From contig JAJEKV010000028.1 of assembly GCA_021234155.1 (NCBI GenBank), forward strand, positions 15,439,976 to 15,503,975: 64,000 bases of DNA, given 5' to 3'. This DNA comes from Isoetes taiwanensis. Its lineage: Eukaryota; Streptophyta; Lycopodiopsida; Isoetales; Isoetaceae. This document shows, piece after piece, positions 35,851 to 45,930 of this stretch (its first letter is position 1; the number at the start of each line of letters is the position of its first letter). The position numbers and the translations under genes were made by a program. Under the pieces are notes generated by a model. That model was not told the DNA's origin, ran no database searches, and was given only the letters and a program-made list of their open reading frames with translations.

Positions 35851-36404
35851 CTGTTGACACATTTCACGGTCATTTGCCAACCATGTAAATAGCATATATC
35901 ATTGCAAAAAAGAATAAGTCGTCATTTTTGCTCAATTTCACCCTCAATTCCGGCCACTCAATGCAAGTGGCCGCAGTTTAAAGAAACAAAGCTAGTTATA
36001 GTGGAGACATCCTGCATGCAATAGTTCAACCTGTTACCTAGGCAACAAAGCTAGACTGTGACACATTCACATCCACCAAAAAAACTCAGAAGAAGAGTAT
36101 GATGAGAATGCTGCAAAACAACATCACAAAATCTGACAATGCCAAAACACCTGCTTCGCCTCTAAAATGGCCGCCTCTGTTTAGAAGAATCTTATTTATA
36201 CATGCAAGCAGCTGCCACCATCCATTCCCACAAATGGTCGTAACGAGGAGCCACCCCCACGAATGGTCGTAACTAGGAGTCAGCAAAAAACAGATAGTCC
36301 CGATACTTGTCCCAGTGACACGAATATTCCAAGAGAATCGTTATATAGCAATTATACATGTCTAGAAAATTAGATAGAATGTTGTAGAAGGGAAAGCAAG
36401 ATAG

Positions 36405-37582
36405 CGTTTCTTTTATTTGAATAGGTTAACTTGGACTTTTGATAAATAGACTGTTCTAAAGACTATCTAAATTAAGCAGATTGTTGGATGTACTGGGACA
36501 ATAGGCAGACCAGTAGATTAAATTGCAGACATTCATTGAAAAAATTTATACACTTGCACCAGTGAGGTTACTGTTAGGTGTTAATCTTCACCATAGGATA
36601 TTGAATATATCCCTTCGGGTTTGTTCAGTCCTGCTTATGTGATCACTATGTATAAGTTATTAACATAAATCCCTTGCAAGTCACTTCTGCCTACTCATGC
36701 CAGTTTCTAGGGTGTTAGATCTTACTTTAAGTACTAATTTAGATATCATTATTCATGATTCTAATATTATTTATCTAATCTAGAACCTGCTACTAAAAGC
36801 TGTCAATGAAACTGCTATGTCACCCTTTATTTGCAGTATGTAAATTTTGATGCAGATTGATGTTATATCATTGCCAAATTACATATTGCATACCAACAGA
36901 TCTGTTTGATTTTGAAAATTATAAGGAAAAAAATATTAACATAGGGTAAATCCATGGAATTACATCTCCAAAAGGATACAATCAGAACACAACCTGTTTC
37001 ACCCTATCTGCAAATTGTGCATAGGAGGGGCGGATGGAGTGGACTAACCCAGACAAAGTTCTATGCTCGCCAATGTCGTTATTATGATTTCATCTGTTGT
37101 TATCTGAAGGCCTTGATCGTCAGTCAATCCCCTATGAGTCTGAACCCGAGGTAGGAACCCTTATTTCTGTTGCATTATACATGTTTATGTTTATGTCACA
37201 TGTTGATAGATGAGTCACCCTTCGTGGTGGCATATTATTTATATGTACGCTTCTGCAGTATAGGATGTCCCAGAGGACGAATGGGCCAATGACACCTACA
37301 TATCCTTTGCGCGGATACTTGGCCATTAAGTGGTTTGAGTCAGATGGAGGATCTTTCTTGGTGATCGTTGTCATTATGAAAGGGGATGTTCCTTATCTAT
37401 ACGATGGAAGGATCGTATAGAATATGTAGCACAATCACAGGGGTGGGGAATTTGATATGGATGCATATCATCATTCTTGAGACCATAGACCATACCCCTA
37501 ACACAATTGAATGTGTTATTATAAAAAAAAAAAAAGGAAAAAAGGAAAAAAAAAAATCAATAGAAAAAATAAATGAGTCCGC
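36405..37582. other. Intergenic DNA after the duplication, no gene recognised
   Basis: Only short frames occur. One (36954-37154, WSGLTQTKFYARQCRYYDFI) has no known motif. A poly-A/G run lies at 37520-37557 and could be the tail of a retro-inserted sequence. Confidence 0.4.
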
Positions 37583-38346
37583 ATTTCATGTTCAAAAACC
37601 TTAGGTGAACACGTATAGAGATGAGTCCTCATATTTTATATTCCAAAACGTTAGACGAACCTGTATTTCATATTTCAAAATCATACCCATCCCCAATCAT
37701 AAAGGAGGTGCTCCCGGGACTGCCACAGTCGTCGGATCCGTCGATCCTACAGCCTATATCGTATGTTGGAGCCTCTGGGCACCTGTAGGTGCCCTTTCGC
37801 TTATGGTCATTTATGATTAGGGGCTCCTATGATTTTGAAATATGAAATATGTATTCGCCTAAGGTTTTTTTTTTTTTTTGAAGGACGACAAACTTTATTG
37901 AAACTCCAAGCCAAAAAGCAAAATACAAATGCAGAGGCGGGAATAAAGTCTCAGAGGATAATCATGATCCACTGAGTAAAACCACCAGCCTATGCATAAG
38001 ACAACACACTCAAATAGGACTCAAATATCAACTGTCGCGTGGCAGGAGCAAGCGAAGAGCAATGGTAAGCCTTAACAATTCTAGCTTGTGCGTCTTGGAG
38101 GACAACTGCAGGAGGAATATCCAAACCCTGAAAGATAGACAGTCTTCTGCGCTTCCAGATGGACCATAACAACCATCCTGATGCTAAATGAAATGCTTGG
38201 CTCCGCAACTTATTCCAAGTATCCGGATAGACAGCCAGAAGCACTTGCTGACTTGTCAATGTCACATGAAAAAGAGAAAGCAGCCTAAGGTTTTGATGAA
38301 TATCGAGTCTTTATACGGCTTTACCTAAGGTTTTTGAACATGAAAT
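37583..38346. mobile_element. Foldback element split by a nested LINE fragment
   Basis: The left arm, starting atttcatgttcaaaaacctt, reappears inverted at the far end (ending aaggtttttgaacatgaaat). A second pair, 'tttcatatttcaaaatcata' near 37666 and its complement near 37830-37847, pairs further in. Without the inserted LINE (37869-38283) the element is about 350 bp with arms of roughly 130 bp. Because the right end continues into a tRNA-like SINE head, two inverted SINE copies are an alternative to a true foldback transposon. Confidence 0.65.
37869..38283 (-). mobile_element. 5'-truncated L1-type LINE (family B) 3' end, nested
   Basis: On - the fragment encodes the C-terminus of a plant L1-type ORF2: SQQVLLAVYPDTWNKLRSQA, FHLASGWLLWSIWKRRRLSI and ARIVKAYHCSS. 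This closely resembles 57060-57260 of the LINE on +. It ends with an AATAAAG-like signal and an A-rich tail, seen as a T run at 37865-37880. The 11-bp word cctaaggtttt occurs at 37858-37868 and 38284-38294 as a target site duplication, so the insertion boundaries are precise. Confidence 0.85.
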
Positions 38347-38347
38347 A

Positions 38348-38425
38348 CGGGGATTCGAACCTCTACCAAAATAACTCAATGTCCTAATAAAACTACTTTG
38401 ACCAATATAACCAGTGAGCTAATGT
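38348..38425 (-). mobile_element. tRNA-derived SINE head (box A and box B)
   Basis: On - a box A (TAGCTCACTGG, 38421-38411) is followed about 50 bp later by a perfect box B (GGTTCGAATCC, 38361-38351). The spacing fits an RNA polymerase III promoter, but arm pairing is too poor for a working tRNA. The body runs into the right arm of the foldback. Confidence 0.55.
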
Positions 38426-40139
38426 TATTATATTTTATCTTAAATCTATGTTTTTTTTATATAACAACCCATTAAATTGTTTATCCCCTGGGACCCCCTG
38501 TTATTGTGCTACATATTCGAAACGAGAGGTGGTGCCTAGAGGCCCTAACATAAGGTCTGGGCCGTAGGTTGGAGGGATCCAATGATCAATGTTGCCTAGG
38601 GCGCACCTCGTTTAGGTTCGGGGACATCACAAAATACTATTTTTCTTATAGAGTGATGAAGATACTCAATTTCTTCTTCAATTCCTGTTTATGCTGCTCA
38701 TACTAGAATGATATTTGTTGGTTATCTTGCTTGGACATAGCTGAGTCTACTTTTGTTGCTTGGAATAGGTTCACTCGATACTGCTATGTCGAGATGCTTC
38801 GAATTTAATGCTATATTGATGCAGTTATACAGAAATCTGGAGCTCAACATCGAGCAATGCCATGTAACTTTCTCCACTTCTTATTTCTGGATTTTCTGCT
38901 GTGAGTCTTCAGACATTGAAAGATTTTTCGGGAGCCTTCTTTCCTAGCACCATCTTGGCTACTCTGGTTACCATATGGGAGGATTTTATGCGCTTAATAT
39001 GTATCAGCTTATAGAGTAGAATAAGTTTGGTGCACATAAAGGACGAAGATGTTGAGATTACTCCTATAGTAATCCTTTATGTGTTTCTAAAACAATGTAC
39101 TTCTTATTTCATATAATACAAAAAATTCTCGCTCTCTCTCAAAAAAAAAAAAAAAAAACTTTTGTTGTACTATGCATTTTATGGCCTTTCTTGTTGCCCA
39201 TGTGGTAGGGGATTCACATTTCCTGGCTTGCTTCCATATAGTATTGATATAGTTATAGCATGTTTATTATTGTTCGTGATGCTATTGTATCAACCAAAGT
39301 TGCTACTTGGTTTTGCTTATAAAAGATTTTTAAAAGGCATCAAGAATCTACATAGCCTTCCTTTCTTTGTTTGGGTCCCATGGACCTTTTGGTCTCCATG
39401 GATGATAAACTTTACATAAATTCCTATCATTATGAATTCCAGCCAAAATATATATAATTACACATAGAATTAATTATACAAGGAATTTATCACGGCGGCC
39501 AAGGCCGCCACGAACATTTCTCTTGCCCAACTCACGACAAAGTAGATTTTTGTATCAAGTCAAAAAGGATCTCAGTTATGGGCTTGTAGAATTGAACTAA
39601 ATGTGTCTAAGTTGGAGAACAGTAATCTCCAAATTATTTCCCAAAAAATGCAAAAGCCATGCCTTTGGCCACCGCAAACATTTCTTTTGTTCTATTCCAC
39701 TTGCAAACGAAAAATGACAGTACATAAGATATTTTAGATAATACTAGCCCTGGATACAATAACGGGACTTCAACTAAATCAATAAAAAAAAAAAGGAGTT
39801 GAACCTGTATTCTTGCCATATGTTTCAGTGCTCATGGGGTTAAAAAATTGTTGCTTTTAATTATGGAGCCCCCACTTGCTTGCTCTAAATGACAACTTAA
39901 AGATCCTTTGAGAACATTATAAGGTAACAGAGTTACACCCTTTATCTAGGCAGTGATAACAATCTTTGGAGACATGATGCCCCATGTTTCACTATCATAC
40001 CTTGAATATCTAAAAACAATATGAGTTCAAAGCATGGTAGGCCCTTAAAAGTATTTTATCATGGAAAAAAGCCCTTACTTATCTTCTCTTCTAACTTGGC
40101 TAAAGCTCAAACATTAAACATTTCTCTTGGACCGCTTCA
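38426..40139. other. Intergenic DNA with a poly-A run and a degraded LINE 3' end
   Basis: No intact gene was seen. An A18-type run at 39139-39157 follows Ct-rich text and resembles the tail of a retro-inserted sequence. At about 39350-39420 a decayed family A LINE signature appears (gggtcccatggaccttttgg, then tctccatggatgataaa). Confidence 0.5.
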
Positions 40140-40376
40140 TACCTTCCCTTCAGCGCCCTTAGCAGACTCTCTAGCGCCCTCACTCTCTCTCTAGCGCCCT
40201 CACTGCCCTTGCATAGAGCCCCCTTGATTTGCCCCTTTCTGGCTTTCTCTCTCTAGCCCCAAAACCCCTAAACCCCCAAAAGGTGCTCTGACAGCGATTT
40301 TGGATTACCAAATTGGATTCTGAGCACACTTTTTACAGCCAGAGACCCCATAGCCTTTGGAAGTCAGCGCACAAGG

Positions 40377-41491
40377 ATGGAGGGGAATCTGCATGCGCTA
40401 AAGAAGCAGGCACGTAATGCCGAGGGCTCCTCCCCCTCGGAATTCATCACACAGACAGAGGCAATACATGTCCTGGAGGGAAAGCTGAACGCCATTCATG
40501 ACAAGCTGGCAGGCGTGGAGATGCAAAGGGATACCCACCAAACCTGCCTATTCTCAAGAAACAGCCCGAAAAGAGAAAGAACGATATCTCGACGCCGAAA
40601 GAGCGATCGTGCCAATGGATGACCGCTTTGGCCTTTACCGACTTTGAGCGCAAACAAGCACGCGGATACCGCCGCCCAGCCTAAGAAGTGAAGTGACAAA
40701 TATGTCCCGCGACTCGGCCGATGCAACCCGACGCCTAGAGCAGCTCCAACGGCAAATGTCCGAGGATGTGGTACACCGCAAAACGAGCTCGACAGGCAAA
40801 GGGCGCAGTTGCACGCTTTGTTGCCCTAGAACGGCCGGTTAGCGCACCGTGAGGCTACAATGTCTCTGATGCGTAAGGGTGGACACCTTGGAGAAGAGAC
40901 AAACTGAAAGTCAAGAGGCAAATACCAAAGCTTTCGGCCCTTGAGAAGAGGGGATGGCCGAAGTTCCAAAGTGGAAGATGTATGATCTGCGCGATGCGAT
41001 GAAGCGCATAAGTACCACTACGAGGGCAGCACCACCACCATGCCCAATACCTGAGGCAGAGGTTGCACAGGGAATTAGACGCGTCCTTCGCGAGGAGAAG
41101 GACCGCCAGTCTCGTCGACTGAACATTGTCGTTTGCGGCTTGCCTGAAGAATAGGGGGGAGATCTCCCAGATAAGCTCCATGCCCTAGTTTTGGCAAGGC
41201 TCCAATTGCAAAGACTTGACAAGAAGAAACCCCACCGTAGGAGGGGCCAAGCATGAGATCCCGACTAGTTAAACTCACAGTGCTCGATCAAGCGTCGAAG
41301 ACGTTGATGCTGCAGCGCGCTAGTCGCTTGAAGGGGACATCGGTGTACTTAGACACGGATCTGACCCCGGTTCAACAGATGGAGAGGCAGGAGGAGTTCG
41401 CAAAGATTAGACAGGTCAGGCAGGCAGGGGGATTGGCAGGCGTGAATGGCAAGATGAAGGTATTTGTGCCTCCACGGCCAACAAGGGCGTA
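40377..41491 (+). pseudogene. LINE ORF1 (RNA-binding chaperone-like), frameshifted
   Basis: Piece 1 (from 40377) holds a heptad-like segment (EAIHVLEGKLNAIHDKLAGV) that fits an ORF1 coiled coil. Piece 2 (40954-41154) ends in EEKDRQSRRLNIVVCGLPEE, the entry strand of the RRM-like domain seen in L1-type ORF1 proteins. Piece 3 (41253-41491) gives RLVKLTVLDQASKTLMLQRA and then DLTPVQQMERQEEFAKIR, matching the ORF1 C-terminal domain. ORF1p binds the element's RNA. Frameshifts and a stop separate the pieces, so no full protein is made as read. Confidence 0.65.
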
Positions 41492-41699
41492 AGCGGCGAA
41501 CGGGGGACCAAGCACTTCTGGATCCCCCACTTCCAGAATGGTGGATCGCATTACGCCAGCCCGGACCAAAGTACCCGAGCACCACCCACGCCAGCCAGAG
41601 CGGACTTGAGAGCCCCAAAGACTCGCCAATGGCCCAACTCCCCGCAGCCTCCATGGGGGATCGGGGCAGGCACACCACGCACAAAGATAGGAAGAGTGC

Positions 41700-43091
41700 C
41701 TTCGAATTGTGTCGTGGAACTATAGGGGATTTCCCTGGAAGCACGGCGACGGCATTGCTGAAATTGCTGCAGGCATGGACGTCATCTTCTTGCAAGAGAC
41801 ATGGGAATATAGTGGTCATCTGTTGCCGGACATCCCAGGGTACCATCATTTCTCACTGGCCAATGAGCGCAATGGCAAGCGAGGGTATGGAGGGATCGCG
41901 TGCTACTTCAAAGATACTATAGCATCCACAGTCTCGCTCCACAAGGCTGATAGACTCAACCGCTACCTGTGGATACGAGTGTTGCAGCCTCACCATCGCC
42001 CACTGTTTATCGCAGGATCATGTTATATACCCCATGAAACTTCTAAGTTCTACAGAGTGCATCAGACAGACACAGATGTGCATATGCCCTGTAGGGAATT
42101 GTATGATGACATAGAGCAGTATCGCCAGGAGGGTCATGTGTTTTTATTGGGAGATTTCAATGCACGTACGGCACATTGCCAGTCGGTCACCTTTCAGAAA
42201 AATGCTGACTCCAACCCATTTTGGTTAGAAACGGAGGCTTTCCAGCATGCAAGCTCCCAGGATACAGTCTCCGGAGCCTTTGGAAGAGAGTTGGTCCAGC
42301 TATGTCAGATCTTTGACATGGTGATCTATAATGGTATGCTCAGGTGGCCGCGATCAAAGGGCTTCACTTGCAGAAGCGACGAGGGTGATGGTGGAGCCAG
42401 TGTGGTGGACTATCTCCTAGCTCCAGTGCCAGAACTTGATATCATTCGTGATTTCGCGACAGGCACAGGAACAAGAGATGAAGACCACTATCCACTTTAT
42501 GTCACTTTGAATTGGAGGCACTCAGTGGCGTGGCCACAGGACAGGCACCCCCGGGGTTTGGGATACAACCCGAACTATAGGAAGCAAGCAGGATATGAGG
42601 TGGAGCTTGAACGTGAGCTACAGTGGATTGATGCCCTCTATACATTGCATGATAAGTGTGAATGGTTGGTGAAGGCTTTACTCGCAGCAGCCAGTAAATG
42701 CTTTGCAGCAAGAAAGCTCCCGCGCAGGGACACTGTGCAATTCCCTCAAAGCCCCTGGTTTGACGCGGAATGTAAGGCTCTAAAGAGTCAGCTACGCACC
42801 ATCTTAGATCCACAGGCCATTAGGGACTATAAGGCATTCTTGAAATCCAAAAAGCATGGCTACATTGCAGAAAATCAGCAACGCATGTTTGATCTACTGA
42901 TGACTGAGCCAAAAGCCTTTTGGCGTGAGTCTTTGATAAGAGGCATCAACCACACGAAATGTTACGCAAACCCGGTGGAGACAGCCCGGTTGGAGGAGTT
43001 GTATGACCCCCCCAGGAGCAATTGCCGACGCGCGGATCAACTAGGAGAAACACTACAGCTCTCAGAGGCGGACATCCACCGGGGGTCTTAG
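41700..43091 (+). pseudogene. LINE ORF2 N-terminal part: APE endonuclease and RT entry
   Basis: A single frame of about 460 codons reads RIVSWNYRGF (Asn of motif I), DVIFLQETW (catalytic Glu), YGGIACYF, LFIAGSCYIPHE, VFLLGDFNARTAH (Asp/Asn motif), GASVVDYLLAP and EDHYPLYVTL (His motif). These are in the order of AP-endonuclease-like domains that nick target DNA for target-primed reverse transcription. After this the frame runs through KCFAARKLPRRDTVQFP and AFWRESLIRG linker motifs and stops at 43091, well before the RT active site. The endonuclease motifs are all present. The frame stops where RT should begin, so the protein is truncated. Confidence 0.85.
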
Positions 43092-43133
43092 GCATCTTGC
43101 TAATGGTAAAGCAAAGGACTTGCGAGACTTCAG

Positions 43134-44830
43134 GTGGTCGAGCCGTTGAAATGGGGTGGGCCAGCTTTGCTGCTCCGGACCTTTGACAGGGATAATCAAT
43201 CGTGCCATCGAGAGGGCCTCCCCGCAGAATGGATGGTTAGCAAGGTCACCCCTATTCATAAGACGGGAAGCAGGGATGACTCCACCAACTACCGTATGAT
43301 CATGGTGAGCCCGTTACTCGCAAAACTTCTAGCAGGGGTGCTGGAGAAGAAGTTAACGCAATGGGCGGAGGAAATCGAGTGCGTGTAGTTGGCCGGCGAA
43401 GTTTCCGCCTCGCCCACTCCACGAAAGTGATCATATTTTTACTCGAGAATCCTTATGGAAGCTAGCCGCAATGCACGACGTGACTGTATTATTGTCGTTT
43501 CATGGATTTTAAGATTCGGCATATGATCACGGTCCCTCGGGACTGTTGTGGCAACACTTGCGGAGCTACATGTCCCACGTGGATTTGCGTAATGCCATCT
43601 ACCTACCGTATGACCGTAATATATACTTTGCCTCTGCGTCGGACCAATCGGATGAACAGCACCATAGGTGTTAAACAGGAATGCCCGTTATCTCCAATGC
43701 TTTTTGGACTCTATATTGACAAGTTGGAGACCTGGATACAAGAACATGGAGGTGGTGGCCCGCAGTTGTTAGAGGCATATCTGAAAAAAGCGGTTGCTCT
43801 ATCGCACGATCCGGGCTTATTATCCCATACGGCCCGAGAGTATGCGAGGAACATTTGGATGCTCTCGGCCAATTATGTGACATAGCAGGAATGATGATCA
43901 ACCAAATGAGAAAACCAAGTCATTGCCAATCACATGCAAAGATGATATCCCGAGTTCTATTACAGAGGACAAAGGATGGAAGTTGTAAGGACCTTTAAGT
44001 ATCTGGGAATCGATTTCTCTGCTAACATGCTATGGGATGACTGTGTAGAAAGAAGGGTCAGCGCAGGATGGAAAGCCCTGTATGCAATGCAGAATAGCCA
44101 TCCTGAGAATCATTGCGATTAGACGCATAAAGCACACCAAGCATCGCCGTATGGGGTAGAGGTATGGGGGCCAGCGATTAGCAAGGGTACTTGGGATAAG
44201 CTAGAGAGGGTGCAGAAGGCTTTCCTGACATACAGCCTAGGTGTCAAGGACATGATGCCTTATCCAATTTTGTTTGTATGAGATCGGCTTTTGGCCCTAC
44301 GCGATACGCTATCTTGCGAGCACCTTGCGTATTTCCATAAGGTTGATGAAATGGATGCACAACGTCTTCCTCCCCGCGCTCTGTTATTGGCACAAGGGCC
44401 GCAACGTCTGAAGAGAGTATGGCAAGAGCATTGTAGGGGATGGTTCGCACAATGGTCCATAGACTATCAACACATTGTGGATATGTCGGATATCGCAGAA
44501 AGCGGGGAGAGCATTTTGAATCGGCGCTTTCTTTGCCTCTCCGTGGGATCGCCCACTCTTGCAAAGCCCAAAAGCGAGCACTACCACACACAGGTCAATC
44601 CGTCGCTTGAACACGGCCCCCACCAGTATCTAAAAGCACACATTTCCACCAAGAAACGAAGAGCTATAGTTGCAATAAGGACAGGGTCCCACCATCTCAG
44701 AATTGAGACAGGCCGCTGGGGTACGGATGGAAGGCAGGGAATCCCCCGGCATGAGAGATTATACCAGTCTTTGTCACATGCGAGATAGTAGAAGATGAAC
44801 ACCATGCTCTGACAGAATGCCCAAAGATAT
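43134..44830 (+). pseudogene. LINE ORF2 RT and C-terminal domain, multiply frameshifted
   Basis: The pieces are EGLPAEWMVSKVTPIHKTGS with NYRMIMVSPLLAKLL (RT blocks 1-2, 43134-43388), GVKQECPLSPMLFGLYIDKL (block 4, near 43665; Glu replaces the usual Gly in KQGCPLSP), and a shifted continuation with FKYLGIDFSANM and GWKALYAMQNS near 44000-44100. The C-terminal region (44291-44788) contains AIVAIRTGSHHLRIETGRW, with zinc-finger residues visible only after a frame change (HHALTECP, near 44800). The FADD-box catalytic segment is not readable in one frame. Confidence 0.75.
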
Positions 44831-45339
44831 GCACACATCCGAAAGCAGCTCATGCCGATCTCGGATGTTCTCGAGATAGCAATTCACCAACCGCCGGCCG
44901 CCAATGGTGGCACGCCTTGCGTCCTACATTCTACAAGTCTCCACTTTGTCGGGAGTCCCTCACAAAGACGAGGAATTTGAGCTTAAATAGGGCCTCTCAA
45001 CGCCTACTACAAGGGTTTTTCCTCTCACACGGGGTTTTTTCATCCCGATGGTAGAGACACATTGTCTGGGGTTTTACGTGGTTTTATTTTGTGTTTGGAA
45101 ACTTTCCGCTATACTGTAAAACCGTCTCATAGGCCAGTTGGTCTCCGTGGACGTTAAAATATACTTCCTTCCTTCCTTCTCAAAGTCCTTGTGAGAGTTA
45201 TAGTGCAACTTTTTAACTTCATTTTCGAAGTGGGCTTCATTGGCCCCCTATAGAATGACGAGCTTGAATTCAAATCTGCATTAGACATTCTGCGCGTTTT
45301 TTTGTGATCGATAGCTTCGGATATAGAAGCTTCAAAGGA

Positions 45340-45930
45340 AACGGTTATATCCTGGGTTCGGGGTAGTCTTTTGGGTGCTGGGTCTTTTGGGAAGGTCAAT
45401 TTGGCGATGAATGCAGAGAATGGAGGTCTGTTTGCTGTGAAATCTGTTGAATGCACCGATAAGAATAGGGCCCAATTAATGACGCTGGAGAATGAGCTAG
45501 AAATTTTACAGATATTAGATTCCGATCATGTGGTTAAGTGCCTAGGAGGAGATTGGTCTGACGAAAACGGCAAAAGGATGAGGAAAGTGTTCTTAGAATA
45601 TGTTCGGGAGGAAGTCCGGCCGATCGGACAAAAATAATTTGGGGAAAATTGGAGGAGCAAATTTGTTAGATCGCTCACGAGAGGGATTTTACAGGGAATT
45701 GAATACCGCACGTAAGAGGGATTGTTCATGGGGATATAAAAGGGAAAAAATGTTCGGTTGGATTATCGGGGTGAAATTGGCGATTTTGGGGCTGCAACGA
45801 TCCGAGAATGTCTTAGGTCCGTAAATGAAGGGCACTCCTCCGTGGATGGCGCGAAGTGGCCAGCGTAAATGCAGAGGCTCGCTTCGATATATGGTCCGGT
45901 GGGGTTGCACAAGAATCGAAATGTTTACAA
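45340..45930 (+). pseudogene. MAPKKK-like protein kinase pseudogene
   Basis: The first frame reads SWVRGSLLGAGSFGKVNLAM (Gly-rich loop), LFAVKSVEC (VAIK-like Lys), LENELEILQILDSDHVVKCL and VFLEYV (hinge). After shifts come RGIVHGDIKGK (catalytic loop, HGD in place of HRD as in plant MAPKKK15-21-type kinases), a one-base-short DFG region (45775-45800), KGTPPWMA (activation segment end) and GCTRIEM (subdomain IX). Order and spacing match subdomains I-IX. At least three frameshifts break it, and the C-lobe after IX is not found. It begins about 160 bp beyond the LINE tail. MAPKKK17/18-type genes are often single-exon, which would fit either a decayed copy or a retro-duplicated one. Confidence 0.75.

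Larger units (their letters stand above)
26269..36404 (+). repeat. 10,136-bp tandem duplication, copy 2
   Basis: This is a direct repeat of copy 1 with long stretches of identity. Differences cluster near 27040-27240, 28650-29150, 30190-30760, 30900-31110, 32430-32540, 33450-33640 and 35160-35400. In most of these patches CAG and CTG triplets are the bases changed. It ends at ATAG 36401-36404, after which the sequence diverges (cgtttc). Confidence 0.95.
40140..45179 (+). mobile_element. Near full-length LINE (family A), about 5 kb
   Basis: The order is a C-rich 5' region with repeated 'agcgccctcact' words, a coiled-coil ORF1 remnant (40377-41490), an APE endonuclease and the start of RT (41700-43091), further RT pieces (43134-43885) and the C-terminal region (44290-44830). 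The 3' UTR carries 'ggccagttggtctccgtgga' (about 45132-45151) and a (TTCC)n tail. Several frameshifts disrupt ORF1 and RT. I could not find a clear target site duplication. Confidence 0.8.

Noticed and set aside
16118-36404. Interpreting the two 10-kb units as LTRs of a giant retroelement
   Set aside because: The units are directly adjacent with no internal region, and they contain host exons and smaller transposons.
41349-41849. 166-aa - strand ORF
   Set aside because: Antisense to the LINE ORF1 end and endonuclease start; no recognisable domain.
45600-45824. Separate 74-aa gene after the kinase frame
   Set aside because: It is the frameshifted continuation of the MAPKKK-like relic (HGDIK and DFG regions read in the wrong frame).
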